Both the position numbers and the translations under genes were made by a program. A stretch of DNA of 64,000 bases from positions 1 through 64,000 of the forward strand of contig DASSKE010000001.1 of NCBI GenBank assembly GCA_035690865.1. Direction: 5' to 3'. This DNA is from CAMLQK01 sp035690865. Lineage in GTDB: Bacteria > Patescibacteriota > Saccharimonadia > Saccharimonadales > UBA4665. Below the pieces are notes generated by a model. It was given only the letters and a program-made list of their open reading frames with translations. It was not told where the DNA came from and did not search any database. Positions 34,208 through 43,166 of this stretch are shown here, in pieces. Positions within the stretch are counted from its first letter, which is position 1, and every line of letters begins with the position of its first letter.

Positions 34208-35559
34208 TAGCGTTTCTGCTCCTTAAAAGAACTAATGAGCCGTTCCAGGTCGCTCGCCGATAGCAGGGGCAAGCCAACTTGCCGTTGAATATCAAAAAGC
34301 ACACTACTATGGTCGCGCAGCCATGTCATACGCTCTGCCAACGAAGATATCTGGCTCAGCATAGAACCAGCGGCACGATGTGCGTTAAAGGTGGTGGCAT
34401 ACCGTGTCTGATCGTCCACGATTCCTTGTACGACTAGAGCCGCCGTTTCAGTGTCAGTGTGCTTGCGGAGTACATCCTGCAGTCCCTCGAGCATTCCTAC
34501 AATCTGTTGCGCCTGGGCCATATCCGGTAAAGGTTTAATCTGCGGACAAACACTACCCCTGGGAGGATGGCCAGTTATGGCCTGCATAAATTGCCAATAC
34601 GGCGTTTTGCGCAATGACTTCATACTAGGCGGCGTAAACGGCTCTTCTAGCTTCAAGTAAGCCGCTTTTGCTCTTTCGGCAGTTTGGATGTTCTGCTCGG
34701 CTTTTACTTCGGCAGCCTTAGCGCCCGCCAACTTTTCGTAATCGGCAACTTCTTTTTCTGTTACTGGCCACTGCGCAATCGCACTGTCAATGACACGCAA
34801 AAAATCGCACTGTTCGTCCCATGCCTTGAAGGCAGTTTGCGGCATGTCAGCGGTGCGATACGGCTTTATCGTTGAGCCGATCGTTTCTGAGGCTTCCAAA
34901 AGAATACGGTGCCTATGCTTGGGTGGCAGCTCCCTACCAAGCACCCGCTTAAGCGAGGCCCGCGCTACTATCGAGGCCGCAGGGAACGTATGCCTCATTT
35001 GATCCAATTCCCCAGAGGCAAGCGAGAGCTGCAACGAAGGATTGCTGGCGACGCGCTTCAGCATATATGAACCAATCAAAGCAGAGGTAATTTGCGCCCG
35101 GAGCATATGCTCTGTGGCTACCGCCTTCAATGAACGGACCATATCCTGGGAGCCGCCAGCCTCTTCGGCAGCGCTGCGTATTTCTTCTTCGGCTTCGGGA
35201 GTCCACAGCGGAAAGTCCTCATGCCTGCGCCACTCTGGCCCCAAATGTCCGTACAGCCCATGGACAAAACGGGGGAGCTTGGCGACGCGCTTGGCCAACA
35301 CGCAGTCAAAGCGCATAGCTCCCAGCATGTCACTATATGGCTCGCGCTGCACCCCTGGCGCATAGACAACAGCTTCCTCAACCAATTTATGAACGGCTAT
35401 CGTTGCTTCTGCGCTCTCCTTAAAAAGACTCCAGCGATCATCCTCTACATACTGGCTTGCTAAAAGCTGCCAAGCCGGACGTAACTCGTCTGGTGTATGC
35501 TCTAGAGGCTGCTGGAGCCTTAATAACTCTTCAACTTCAGATGTGCGCCGTTCAATCAT
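34207..35559 (-). CDS. Orphan protein, first gene of the overlapping set
   Basis: 450 aa, soluble, helical, with a Lys/Glu/Ala-rich coiled segment (about 285-315). See 32780 for the shared C-terminal region. I choose the ATG at 35559 (MIERR) over 35580 because TATCAT, a fair -10, ends 6 nt before it and would otherwise lie in the coding region. It lies directly downstream of the structured RNA on the same strand. No family recognised. Confidence 0.75.
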   Translation of the reverse strand: MIERRTSEVEELLRLQQPLEHTPDELRPAWQLLASQYVEDDRWSLFKESAEATIAVHKLVEEAVVYAPGVQREPYSDMLGAMRFDCVLAKRVAKLPRFVHGLYGHLGPEWRRHEDFPLWTPEAEEEIRSAAEEAGGSQDMVRSLKAVATEHMLRAQITSALIGSYMLKRVASNPSLQLSLASGELDQMRHTFPAASIVARASLKRVLGRELPPKHRHRILLEASETIGSTIKPYRTADMPQTAFKAWDEQCDFLRVIDSAIAQWPVTEKEVADYEKLAGAKAAEVKAEQNIQTAERAKAAYLKLEEPFTPPSMKSLRKTPYWQFMQAITGHPPRGSVCPQIKPLPDMAQAQQIVGMLEGLQDVLRKHTDTETAALVVQGIVDDQTRYATTFNAHRAAGSMLSQISSLAERMTWLRDHSSVLFDIQRQVGLPLLSASDLERLISSFKEQKR

Positions 35560-35595
35560 TGTCACATGATAGCACGGCATTTTTTTAAACCATAC

Positions 35596-35636
35596 AAAAA
35601 GGCCTGCAAGAGGGGGTGGGCACCGCTCACAGGCCT
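35596..35636 (-). terminator. Intrinsic terminator of the structured RNA
   Basis: A 7-bp stem (35630-35636 with 35600-35606, AGGCCTG/CAGGCCT) with an A/G-rich loop is followed on the minus strand by a T run (35596-35600). It also folds from the plus strand but there it lacks the T run. Confidence 0.7.
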
Positions 35637-35988
35637 ATTTGTGGGGACGTTATTGCTAACATCCCCGAAGGATTCTAACGAATCCGACCCTTCAAGCCCA
35701 CCTGAGTGAAGCATCGCGCACCAAAACTCCATAAAGTGGCGTGCCGGCCGAGAAGGCCATCTTTGTGGACTCACTCTTGATCAGGTCGCCTTGGGGAAGC
35801 TCGAAAGCGCCCAAGGTGCTTAAAGGGGTTAGTTTGCTCTAAAGCGCATATCTGTTACTTGCGTAACAAGCGCCGTAGGTAAGTGGAGGGTAACAACTTG
35901 CTATGGCACGCTGTAGAGCAATCTAACAAAATTGTTAGAAAATGGGGGGATATAAGGTGCGTAAGACGCTTTCAGACGCTTACAAGTT
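35596..35988 (-). ncRNA. Candidate structured non-coding RNA, about 390 nt, family unknown
   Basis: A strong minus-strand promoter (36020-35992) and a terminator (35636-35596) enclose a sequence with no convincing ORF but many hairpins. Clear stems: 35643-35652 with 35657-35666 (10 bp), 35670-35675 with 35680-35685, 35789-35795 with 35810-35816, and 35853-35858 with 35863-35868. Read on the minus strand, two loops are GCAA tetraloops, which supports that direction. I looked for diagnostic motifs of tmRNA (T-arm GGTTCGA, tag ORF), RNase P RNA (GAGGAAAGUCC-type P4) and SRP RNA and did not see them. The exact family is open. It lies between an orphan gene set and dprA. Confidence 0.7.
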
Positions 35989-35991
35989 GCA

Positions 35992-36020
35992 ATAATAGCA
36001 AGAAAATGGCATTGTGTCAA
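35992..36020 (-). promoter_or_regulatory. Promoter of the structured RNA
   Basis: On the minus strand: TTGACA (36020-36015), a 17-nt spacer, and TATTAT (35997-35992). A consensus-quality promoter, the best in the window, aimed at 35.6 kb and away from dprA. Confidence 0.85.
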
Positions 36021-36151
36021 TACTTTTTAACATTTTTGACTATTTTTCCAATATAAAGCATAAGCGTTATATTGATAAACTTCTTGCATTTTACAGGGAA
36101 GGTATGTCATTATCAGCCCGCTCAAATCACTAATAAGGAGTTTTACGCTGA

Positions 36152-37015
36152 ATGCCCTCTAGTATACGTACGTATTCCTTTAAAAGTCCAGTATTTCCGG
36201 ACGAGCTGCGGCATATCGCCCAGCCGCCCCGAGCGCTTTTTGGGCTAGGGGCCGAGCTACATATACTTCAGGAACACCCTAAAGTAGCCATTGTCGGCAG
36301 CCGCATGCCTACAGCCTACGGCAAACAGGTCACCCAAAAGCTTGCCGGCGAGCTTGCCCGGGCGGGAGTAGTCATACTCAGTGGATTGGCGCTCGGCGTA
36401 GACAGTCTCGCCCACCAGGCTGCGCTTGAGGTAGGCGGTCGTACGGTAGCTATTTTGCCTGCCGACCTGAACCACATCTATCCGCACCGCCACACAGAGC
36501 TAGCTCGGCGTATCGTACAAAACGGCGGCATGCTGCTTAGCGAATACGAAAATTGTAGCCGGCCTCACAAGAGCCATTTTATTGCTCGCAATCGTATTAT
36601 TGCGGCCCTGGCAGACATAGTTATTGTTACCGAGGCCGCTCTCAAAAGCGGCTCTCTCCATACAGCTCAATTTGCCCTTGAACAGGGAAGGGAGGTTATG
36701 GCTGTGCCTGGTCTTATTACCAATCCGCTTGCCGCGGGATGCAATAATCTACTGCGCAGCGGAGCAGCAATTGCAACTGATAGCCGTGACGTTTTGCGCT
36801 TGCTTGGGCTCGATGTGCCGCAAACGCGCCTGCCGGTAGGTGACACCCCTCAGCAGCAGGCCATTATTACGGCGCTGGCACAGGGTGCACATGACGGAGC
36901 AGAACTGTTGGCACATACCAAGCTGGATACTTCCGAGTTCAGCCAGGCGCTGACTTTGCTCGAAGTACAGGGTCAGGTGCGGCCGCTTGGCAATAATCAG
37001 TGGGGGCTTATATAA
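36152..37015 (+). CDS. dprA: DNA processing protein DprA
   Basis: 287 aa. Loads RecA on incoming single-stranded DNA in natural transformation. The Rossmann-like core shows VAIVGSRMPTAYG, SGLALGVDSLAHQAAL, GRTVAILP and GGMLLSEY, FIARNRIIAALAD and GNEV-type (GREVMAVPG). C-terminal winged-helix-like region at 220-287. Usual core length. AAGGAG lies 11 nt before the ATG, a rather long spacing. It sits divergently from the structured RNA. Confidence 0.95.
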   Translation: MPSSIRTYSFKSPVFPDELRHIAQPPRALFGLGAELHILQEHPKVAIVGSRMPTAYGKQVTQKLAGELARAGVVILSGLALGVDSLAHQAALEVGGRTVAILPADLNHIYPHRHTELARRIVQNGGMLLSEYENCSRPHKSHFIARNRIIAALADIVIVTEAALKSGSLHTAQFALEQGREVMAVPGLITNPLAAGCNNLLRSGAAIATDSRDVLRLLGLDVPQTRLPVGDTPQQQAIITALAQGAHDGAELLAHTKLDTSEFSQALTLLEVQGQVRPLGNNQWGLI

Positions 37016-37022
37016 TAAAACG

Positions 37023-37742
37023 ATGCGCTATGCCTATCTTATATACAGTCTGTACTTCTTGGGGATTTTGGGACTCATATTATGGCGTCGTCACGACCTT
37101 CGCGCGCACGCCGTACCTTCCATGATTACCGGAGCGATAGCCGGGCCAGTAAGTGAGCTCATCTATTTTCGCGATTATTGGCGCCCGCAAACCATTGTAG
37201 GCAATAGCCGCCTCTCGCCCGAAGATGCGCTTTTTGGCGCAGCAATCTTTGGCCTTGCTGCTGTTTTATATTCCTTTGTAAGCCGCAAAGCCCTTACAGG
37301 CAACCCAGGGAGGTCGCCGATGCGCTCGCTCATGAGCGTTATGCCTCTTGGAGTGCTCTTCGCAGTGCTGTGGGCGGTAGGGATAAACTCTGTGTTTGCC
37401 ACCATCATTGCATTTGCGGTTGGCTGGATTGTCCTGGCGGTCAAAATGCCTCATGTGCGCCGTCCAAGTATGGTAACTGGCGGTGGTTTTGTGGTGCTAG
37501 CACTCTTTATATATGGCGTTGGCCTTAATCTGCTCGTACCTCACGAAGCGTTTAAAGCTGGTTGGCTTCTATATGGAACACCTTTGGGGGCCACCGTGTT
37601 TGGTTCAATTCCTGTTAGCGAACTGTTGTGGTTCTTTACCGCGGGTTTATTCTTACAGGCGCATTTTTTGTATGCTCACCAAAAGCAATACCAGCCCAAA
37701 GGCCGGATGAATATAACAAAAGATTTGACAGCCGATGCCTAA
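37023..37742 (+). CDS. Polytopic membrane protein, weakly lycopene-cyclase-domain-like
   Basis: 239 aa with about seven helices. Two related motifs, ITGAIAGPVSELIYFRDYW (about 38) and FGSIPVSELLWFFTAG (about 200), repeat a P-V-S-E-L-x-x-F pattern. This recalls the double motif of bacterial lycopene cyclase CrtYcd-type domains, where P-x-E-E occurs. The Glu-Asp SPEDALFG segment is similar too. I am not sure; the rest gives no support and no carotenoid genes are near. Start chosen at ATG 37023 (an upstream TTG at 36987 lies inside dprA). Confidence 0.6.
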   Translation: MRYAYLIYSLYFLGILGLILWRRHDLRAHAVPSMITGAIAGPVSELIYFRDYWRPQTIVGNSRLSPEDALFGAAIFGLAAVLYSFVSRKALTGNPGRSPMRSLMSVMPLGVLFAVLWAVGINSVFATIIAFAVGWIVLAVKMPHVRRPSMVTGGGFVVLALFIYGVGLNLLVPHEAFKAGWLLYGTPLGATVFGSIPVSELLWFFTAGLFLQAHFLYAHQKQYQPKGRMNITKDLTADA

Positions 37743-37816
37743 GTGTGTAAAAATCAGCGGTCGTTCCTCGTATTTGCATATTAGGGCGATTCACTTATAA
37801 TCAAACAAGCATAAGC

Positions 37817-40105
37817 ATGAGTAAAAATTTAGTTATCGTCGAGAGCCCCGCAAAGGCCAAAACCATCGAAAAGTACTTGGGAAAGGACTTTACCGTTAAA
37901 AGTAGTTTTGGTCATATCCGTGATTTACCTAAAAAGGGTCTCAACATTGATATCGAGCACAACTTTGCTCCCACTTACGAAGTAAATAGCGACAAGAAAA
38001 AGGTCGTCAGCGAGCTACGTAAGGCCGCCAAAGAAGCTCAAGACGTTTGGCTGGCAAGCGATGAAGACCGCGAAGGAGAAGCCATTGCCTGGCATTTGAC
38101 GCAGGCGCTCAAGCTGGATCCTAAAAAAACCAAGCGTATTGTTTTTCATGAGATTACCAAATCTGCCATTGAGAATGCCATTAAACAGCCACGCACCGTT
38201 GACCTGAAGCTCGTTGATGCGCAGCAAGCCCGACGCGTACTCGATCGGCTGGTAGGGTATGAACTGAGCCCCGTACTATGGAAGAAGATCCGCACCGGGT
38301 TGAGCGCTGGCCGCGTACAGTCTGTTGCTGTGCGTATCATTGTGGAGCGTGAGCGAGAAATTAAAGAGTTCGTGCCGGAGAGCAGCTACAAGATTGTTGC
38401 TCTCTTTACCGTTGACGGCCAGGAGCTTAAGGCTGAGCTGGCTACAAAGTTCAGTAATAAAGATGACGCGCGCAGTTTCTTACAAAATGCTTCAGAGGCC
38501 ACCTTTACCGTAGTTGATGTTGCCCAAAAGCCGGGCACCCGAAATCCGGGCGCGCCGTTCACAACCAGCACCCTCCAGCAGGAGGCTTCGCGTCGCTTAG
38601 GCTTTAGCGTTAAACAAACCATGACCCTCGCCCAGCGGCTCTACGAAGAAGGTAAAATTACCTACATGCGTACTGACAGTACCATTCTGTCCGGTTTTGC
38701 CATTAAGGCAGCCGAGGAGCACATCCTTAAAAACTTTGGCCAAAAGTACCACCAGGTACGTCAGTTCAAAACCAAGAATCAAAGCGCTCAAGAGGCACAC
38801 GAAGCAATCCGCCCAACCGACTTTTCTGTACTGGACGCTGGTGCGGATGCGCAGCAAAAGAAGCTCTACCAACTTATTTGGCAGCGCGCTCTGGCCAGTC
38901 AGATGGCTCCAGCTCAAACCGAAAAAACCGAGATTAGTATTTCGCTCTCCAACAGAGAAGAGCGCCTTATAGCTAAAGGCGAAGTACTGGCATTTGACGG
39001 TTTCATGAAGGTCTACGGCGGCATCAAAGATGACACCTTGCTACCTGCCGTAAGCACCGGACAAACGCTCAACCTAAACACCATGACCGCCACCGAAACC
39101 TTTAGCCGTCCACCGGCTCGATATTCCGAGGCCGCACTTGTTAAAAAGCTTGAAGAACTAGGTATTGGACGCCCGAGTACCTACGCACCGACCATCTCGA
39201 CCATTCAGGCTCGTGATTACATCGAAAAAAGCGACCTCGAAGGTAAAGAGCGCACCGTTCAGAGCCTCACGCTTATAAATGGTGCTATCACCGAAGAAGA
39301 AACAACAGAGATCACCGGCGCTGACCGCAACAAGCTCATTCCCACACACCTGGCCGAAGTAGTAACCGACTTTTTGGTTAAGTACTTCCCAGCAGTTATT
39401 GACTACGATTTTACGGCTACCGTTGAGAACAGTTTCGACCGCGTCGCCGAAGGGGCAGAGCAGTGGGAAACCATGATTGCCAACTTCTATAAAGACTTTC
39501 ATCCACTCGTAGACGCAGCGGGAGGCGTATCGCGGAGCGAAGCAAGTCAAGCTCGAGAGCTTGGCCTCGACCCCAAGACTAAAAAGCCTATTATCGCTCG
39601 TTTCGGGCGTTTTGGGCCTATGTTGCAACGGGGCAGCACCGAGGACGAAGAAAAACCAACCTTCGCTCCTATGCCAGCAGGCGTGCGTCTAGAAGAAGTT
39701 ACGCTTGAGCAGGCGCTTGAGATGTTCAAACTACCTCGTGTGGTCGGCAAAACCGAAGCAGGGGACGAGATTAAAGCCAACATCGGGCGTTTTGGGCCAT
39801 ATATTCAAATTGGCAAGCTCTTTGTAAGCATCAAGCCCCTCGATCCTTTTAGTATTACCGAAGCAGAGGCCCGCGAACTGCATAAAGCCAAGCTCGAAAA
39901 AGAAGCCAACAAGCACATCAAGACGTTTGACAGCGGCATTCAGATTCTCAATGGCCCTTACGGCCCTTATATTACTGACGGCAAAAAGAATGCCCGAATC
40001 CCTAAGGATACCGACCCTAACACCCTCACAGAAGAGCAGTGCAAAGACCTCCTCGAAAAGGCGCCTGCACGTAAAAAATTCGTGCGTAAATCAGCCAAAA
40101 AGTAA
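37817..40105 (+). CDS. topA: DNA topoisomerase I
   Basis: 762 aa type IA topoisomerase relaxing negative supercoils. TOPRIM start LVIVESPAKAKTIEKYLG, the DEDREGEAIAWH acidic cluster, and the active-site Tyr in GKITYMRTDST (about 292). The C-terminal zinc fingers of E. coli TopA are absent: no Cys4 motifs; instead three FGRFGP/IGRFGPYIQIG/NGPYGPYI-type repeats close the protein. This is common in compact genomes. Confidence 0.97.
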   Translation: MSKNLVIVESPAKAKTIEKYLGKDFTVKSSFGHIRDLPKKGLNIDIEHNFAPTYEVNSDKKKVVSELRKAAKEAQDVWLASDEDREGEAIAWHLTQALKLDPKKTKRIVFHEITKSAIENAIKQPRTVDLKLVDAQQARRVLDRLVGYELSPVLWKKIRTGLSAGRVQSVAVRIIVEREREIKEFVPESSYKIVALFTVDGQELKAELATKFSNKDDARSFLQNASEATFTVVDVAQKPGTRNPGAPFTTSTLQQEASRRLGFSVKQTMTLAQRLYEEGKITYMRTDSTILSGFAIKAAEEHILKNFGQKYHQVRQFKTKNQSAQEAHEAIRPTDFSVLDAGADAQQKKLYQLIWQRALASQMAPAQTEKTEISISLSNREERLIAKGEVLAFDGFMKVYGGIKDDTLLPAVSTGQTLNLNTMTATETFSRPPARYSEAALVKKLEELGIGRPSTYAPTISTIQARDYIEKSDLEGKERTVQSLTLINGAITEEETTEITGADRNKLIPTHLAEVVTDFLVKYFPAVIDYDFTATVENSFDRVAEGAEQWETMIANFYKDFHPLVDAAGGVSRSEASQARELGLDPKTKKPIIARFGRFGPMLQRGSTEDEEKPTFAPMPAGVRLEEVTLEQALEMFKLPRVVGKTEAGDEIKANIGRFGPYIQIGKLFVSIKPLDPFSITEAEARELHKAKLEKEANKHIKTFDSGIQILNGPYGPYITDGKKNARIPKDTDPNTLTEEQCKDLLEKAPARKKFVRKSAKK

Positions 40106-40180
40106 ACGCTCCCAACCGCCTTTTTTGCCGCAAATCTGAACCTCACCAAAACTTTTTTTCACGCCGCCCATGGAGCGGGT

Positions 40181-40195
40181 GGGTGATATTCACCC
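40181..40195 (+). repeat. Short inverted repeat after topA
   Basis: GGGTGATATTCACCC, a 6-bp stem with a 3-nt loop. No T run follows, so it is weak as a terminator. Confidence 0.35.
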
Positions 40196-40212
40196 CTGTT
40201 AATTTACGCTTT

Positions 40213-40241
40213 TTGTATTTTATACACATATATTGTGTAGT
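40213..40241 (+). promoter_or_regulatory. Upstream tandem promoter of the sigma4/HARE gene
   Basis: TTGTAT (40213-40218), a 17-nt spacer, and TGTAGT (40236-40241). Weaker than the second promoter but built the same way; the -10 segments share TATTGTRTAGTTRTA (40231 and 40330). Confidence 0.5.
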
Positions 40242-40311
40242 TGTAATTTTATGCCATGATTTAACACAAACTGTCTATTTCGTGCTACAATATGGGCAGT
40301 TGAGTGCAATT

Positions 40312-40340
40312 TTGACTTTTGTATCATTATATTGTATAGT
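40312..40340 (+). promoter_or_regulatory. Main promoter of the sigma4/HARE gene
   Basis: TTGACT (40312-40317), a 17-nt spacer, and TATAGT (40335-40340). The leader of about 46 nt has no strong ribosome site (GGGAAC before the ATG). Confidence 0.7.
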
Positions 40341-40392
40341 TATACATAAAGATACAAGGTTCTATCATCATTAACAGACAGGGAACAATCTC

Positions 40393-41445
40393 ATGGCAGA
40401 GGCCACTGTATCGTCACACATTTTAAACACAGAACAAAGTGTGCAAGATATTTTAAACACCATCGAACGTGAACGAGAGCGCGAAATTATCGCGCGGCGC
40501 TTTGGTTTGTTTGACCGCAAAGAGACCCTGGAGCAGATTGGTGAATTGCTTGGCATTACCCGAGAACGAGTACGCCAACTTGAAAAAACCGTTGTAGCAC
40601 GCCTTAAAGCCCTTGCCGATGCTAACGAGCTGCCCGGCATTGCCAGCGTACAAAATGTTCTTGTAGTTACCACCGAGTCGCTGGGGAGCATTGCCCGTGT
40701 AGGTGTTTTAAGCGAGCAGGTGACTGCCGAGAATACTCGCACCGATCAGTCCCGAGTGGCATTTTTGGCAACATTATGCCCCCAGCTAATCGTTATAGAT
40801 GAAACCGACCGTTATCATCAGGCTGTCGGCGTTAGTAAGCAGCGCGACGAAAAGACTACCAAAGAAGCTATTGCCGCCATTGTAGCCGCCATTAAAGCTA
40901 AAGGTGCTCCTATAGCCGCAGCCGACCTCACAAGTGACGTACACGTTTCCGACAAGCAGGTTGCAGCGCTTGCCAGTATCTCCAAAGACCTAGCTACTCT
41001 TAACGACAAATGGGGCCTTATTAAGTGGCCAATGGTTAACCCAAAGAACATTCGCGATAAAATCTACGTCATCCTCAAAAACAATGGCACACACATGCAC
41101 TTTAATGAAATTGCTGAGGCTATTAAGCAATCCGACTTTAAGCGCCGTGATGTGACCACACAGGCCATTCACAACGAACTTATTAAAGACAAGCGCTTCG
41201 TACTTATTGGCCGCGGTATCTACGCTCTGCGCGAGTGGGGTTACAAAAAAGGCACCGTCGCCGACATTATCGCCGAAGTCCTGCGTGAGGCAGGTGAACC
41301 CTTGCATCGCGACGAAATTGTTAAGCGCGTGCTCGAAAGCCGCTTTGTAAAGGAAACAACCATCCTTCTTAATCTGCAAGGCAAGAATCAATTCAAGCGT
41401 GTTGCCAAGGCTACCTATAGCCTCGAAGAAGCTCTCGAGTCATAA
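40393..41445 (+). CDS. Sigma-region-4-like/HARE-HTH regulatory protein
   Basis: 350 aa. Residues about 20-80 match sigma region 4: EREREIIARRFGLFDRKETLEQIGELLGITRERVRQLE is very close to RpoD, but regions 2 and 3 are missing. Residues about 205-290 look like a HARE-HTH (RpoE-delta-type) domain: FNEIAEAIKQSDFKRRDVTTQAIHNELIKDKRFVLIGRGIYAL. A middle helical part and a C-terminal HTH repeat (DEIVKRVLES) complete it. Probably binds RNA polymerase or promoters as a regulator, not as a sigma factor. This architecture is known in Candidate Phyla. Two tandem promoters precede it. Confidence 0.88.
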   Translation: MAEATVSSHILNTEQSVQDILNTIEREREREIIARRFGLFDRKETLEQIGELLGITRERVRQLEKTVVARLKALADANELPGIASVQNVLVVTTESLGSIARVGVLSEQVTAENTRTDQSRVAFLATLCPQLIVIDETDRYHQAVGVSKQRDEKTTKEAIAAIVAAIKAKGAPIAAADLTSDVHVSDKQVAALASISKDLATLNDKWGLIKWPMVNPKNIRDKIYVILKNNGTHMHFNEIAEAIKQSDFKRRDVTTQAIHNELIKDKRFVLIGRGIYALREWGYKKGTVADIIAEVLREAGEPLHRDEIVKRVLESRFVKETTILLNLQGKNQFKRVAKATYSLEEALES

Positions 41446-41468
41446 GAGTAATAGAGGCCACGCAAGCT

Positions 41469-42374
41469 ATGCGCGTTGTGTCAGTCTCGTCAGAACTCTC
41501 ACTGGGCAGTCCCCAGGCCGATATTCTACACCCTCTTTTGCGAGCTGAACAAATACAACCATCCGAATGCCTGCAGGCAACAACCCCCACAACCAAACGA
41601 GCTTTGGAGCCATTTTGGTGCGATTTTGAACGTGCTATAGCGTCGCAAGAGCCGCCAGATAGCTCTGCCTACGATATTTTAGAGCAGCAGATGGAAGAAC
41701 GGCGGCACGAAGATACACTAGTAGGGTATAAGGCCGCTATAATCTTGCAAGGCTTTGCATTTCAACGCCAGCGTAGCCAGGGAATACATTATTCGCAAGA
41801 TGAGATAAAGAGCTATTACCACGGTATGGAACCGCACCTGCGCCACGCCAGCATTAAGCTTGGGCAGCTCCTTACCGGTGAACCACTCGAGACTAGTAAA
41901 CAGCAAGCTCAGGCCGCCCTAGACGGGTATACTGGCATTCTTTCTGAGGTTGTCACTATCGCCGCCTTCGCCGCCGGGGGTGCGCTCGCCCTCCCAGCGC
42001 CAATCCGACAGGAGGGAAGCCTCTTTAAAGCCTACAATCACGACCTGCTAGTACATCACAAAGGAATCTGGCGGCCCGTAAGCATTACCCATCTAGGTAA
42101 AGATACCCGGCTCACTCCCTTAGTCATGAATATTAGGGTTGGCAAGTGGCTTAAGCGAACCTTGTGGCGGGCTGCTCCAGAAGATGCGCGACAACAGCCA
42201 CCATTCGCTGAGCTCGGCCAGAATGACAGTCACGGCGCGCTTTCGATCGCCAAAGCGCTCATAGCGGAAATGCAAAAAAGTACCGCTAGGCCTGAGATCG
42301 TTACAGCAAGCGTGCATTCGCTTGGCGAGGCGCTGGTCGAGAATCTAGAGCAGTATCCAACATTCATACCGTAG
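41469..42374 (+). CDS. Orphan cytoplasmic protein
   Basis: 301 aa, no membrane segment apart from a short Ala/Gly-rich stretch (about 155-175, VVTIAAFAAGGALALPAPI). No family recognised. The segment HDLLVHHKGIWRPVSITHLGKD at about 195-215 is distinctive. It is 23 nt after the sigma4/HARE gene and may be co-transcribed. Confidence 0.65.
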   Translation: MRVVSVSSELSLGSPQADILHPLLRAEQIQPSECLQATTPTTKRALEPFWCDFERAIASQEPPDSSAYDILEQQMEERRHEDTLVGYKAAIILQGFAFQRQRSQGIHYSQDEIKSYYHGMEPHLRHASIKLGQLLTGEPLETSKQQAQAALDGYTGILSEVVTIAAFAAGGALALPAPIRQEGSLFKAYNHDLLVHHKGIWRPVSITHLGKDTRLTPLVMNIRVGKWLKRTLWRAAPEDARQQPPFAELGQNDSHGALSIAKALIAEMQKSTARPEIVTASVHSLGEALVENLEQYPTFIP

Positions 42375-43166
42375 AAGCGAACACTATACGAACATTATTC
42401 ATGAGTATGACCTCTGTAGCTACAGGGGTCGCTTTAGTATGACGTAAGCTGCCGACAAGCTCGCGGAATATGTAAGAACACTAGAAATTACACATAAATA
42501 GGCATTTTAGCTGCCGGGAAGATAGTAAAGGGATGTTATATGTTTTTTGGTTATTTACCTATATACAGGGCCATGGGGCAGCCGCACAATCACACAAAAC
42601 AAGATATACATTCAATGTCGTACAATGTATATTTTGCGACACGAGGGTAGGAAATACTAGCTGATAGAGTGGGCGTAGCATTACAAGACTATTTTGATTA
42701 ATAAGGTATTTTGACGTTTATAACGGGGGACTTCCACCAGCAACACAAATATTTCCGCTCAAGCTCAGGCGCATTCTTTCTTTTGTTATGTTACTAAAGC
42801 AAAATGGGACTATGAGCTTAGGGCATGTTAAATCATGCATTTCTTTTTTAAGGGCATGTGTGAAAGTACATAACCATACATGCACATTTGACAGTATTTG
42901 ACTTTGGCATTATTTAATGTTTTTTATAGTTTTCCACAGTTTTCACGCCCCTTTTGACTTTTGTTCGTATTTCTTGTGAAATTTGCATTTTCCGACGTTC
43001 ATGGTTTTGTACTCTGCTCTACCCCCTTCTCCGCCCCTTACGCGCCAGATAAGCGCGTACTTGGCATTCAACAGATAATCACGCCCTTGAGCTTACCCCA
43101 GGCTAACAGTACGTAGCAATACAAAGGATGAACATAATACGAACTGCATAATCAGGGGGTTTGGGC
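42375..43166. other. 792-nt gene-free region between convergent genes
   Basis: No ORF above 60 codons is convincing. It holds a near-perfect 22-nt palindrome (42409-42430, possible terminator of the upstream gene without T run), a 9-bp inverted repeat (42604-42612 with 42624-42632) followed by TTTT, and promoter-like TTGACA-17 nt-TATTTA (plus strand, about 42889-42917). A TTTTCCACAG (42930-42939) resembles a DnaA box, but only one copy. A small RNA is possible; nothing more can be shown. Confidence 0.5.

Noticed and set aside
35562..35774. 70-codon ORF on the minus strand
   Set aside because: It runs through the hairpins and terminator of the structured RNA, has no ribosome site, and has a low-quality composition. 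The RNA explains the sequence better.
35596..35988. Identification of the structured RNA as tmRNA or RNase P RNA
   Set aside because: No T-arm GGTTCGA, no CCA end, no tag ORF, and no P4 consensus (GAGGAAAGUCC/ACAGAAA) could be found on either strand. A covariance-model search is still needed.
42375..43166. Replication origin
   Set aside because: Only one DnaA-like box and no dnaA, dnaN or AT-rich unwinding repeat array.
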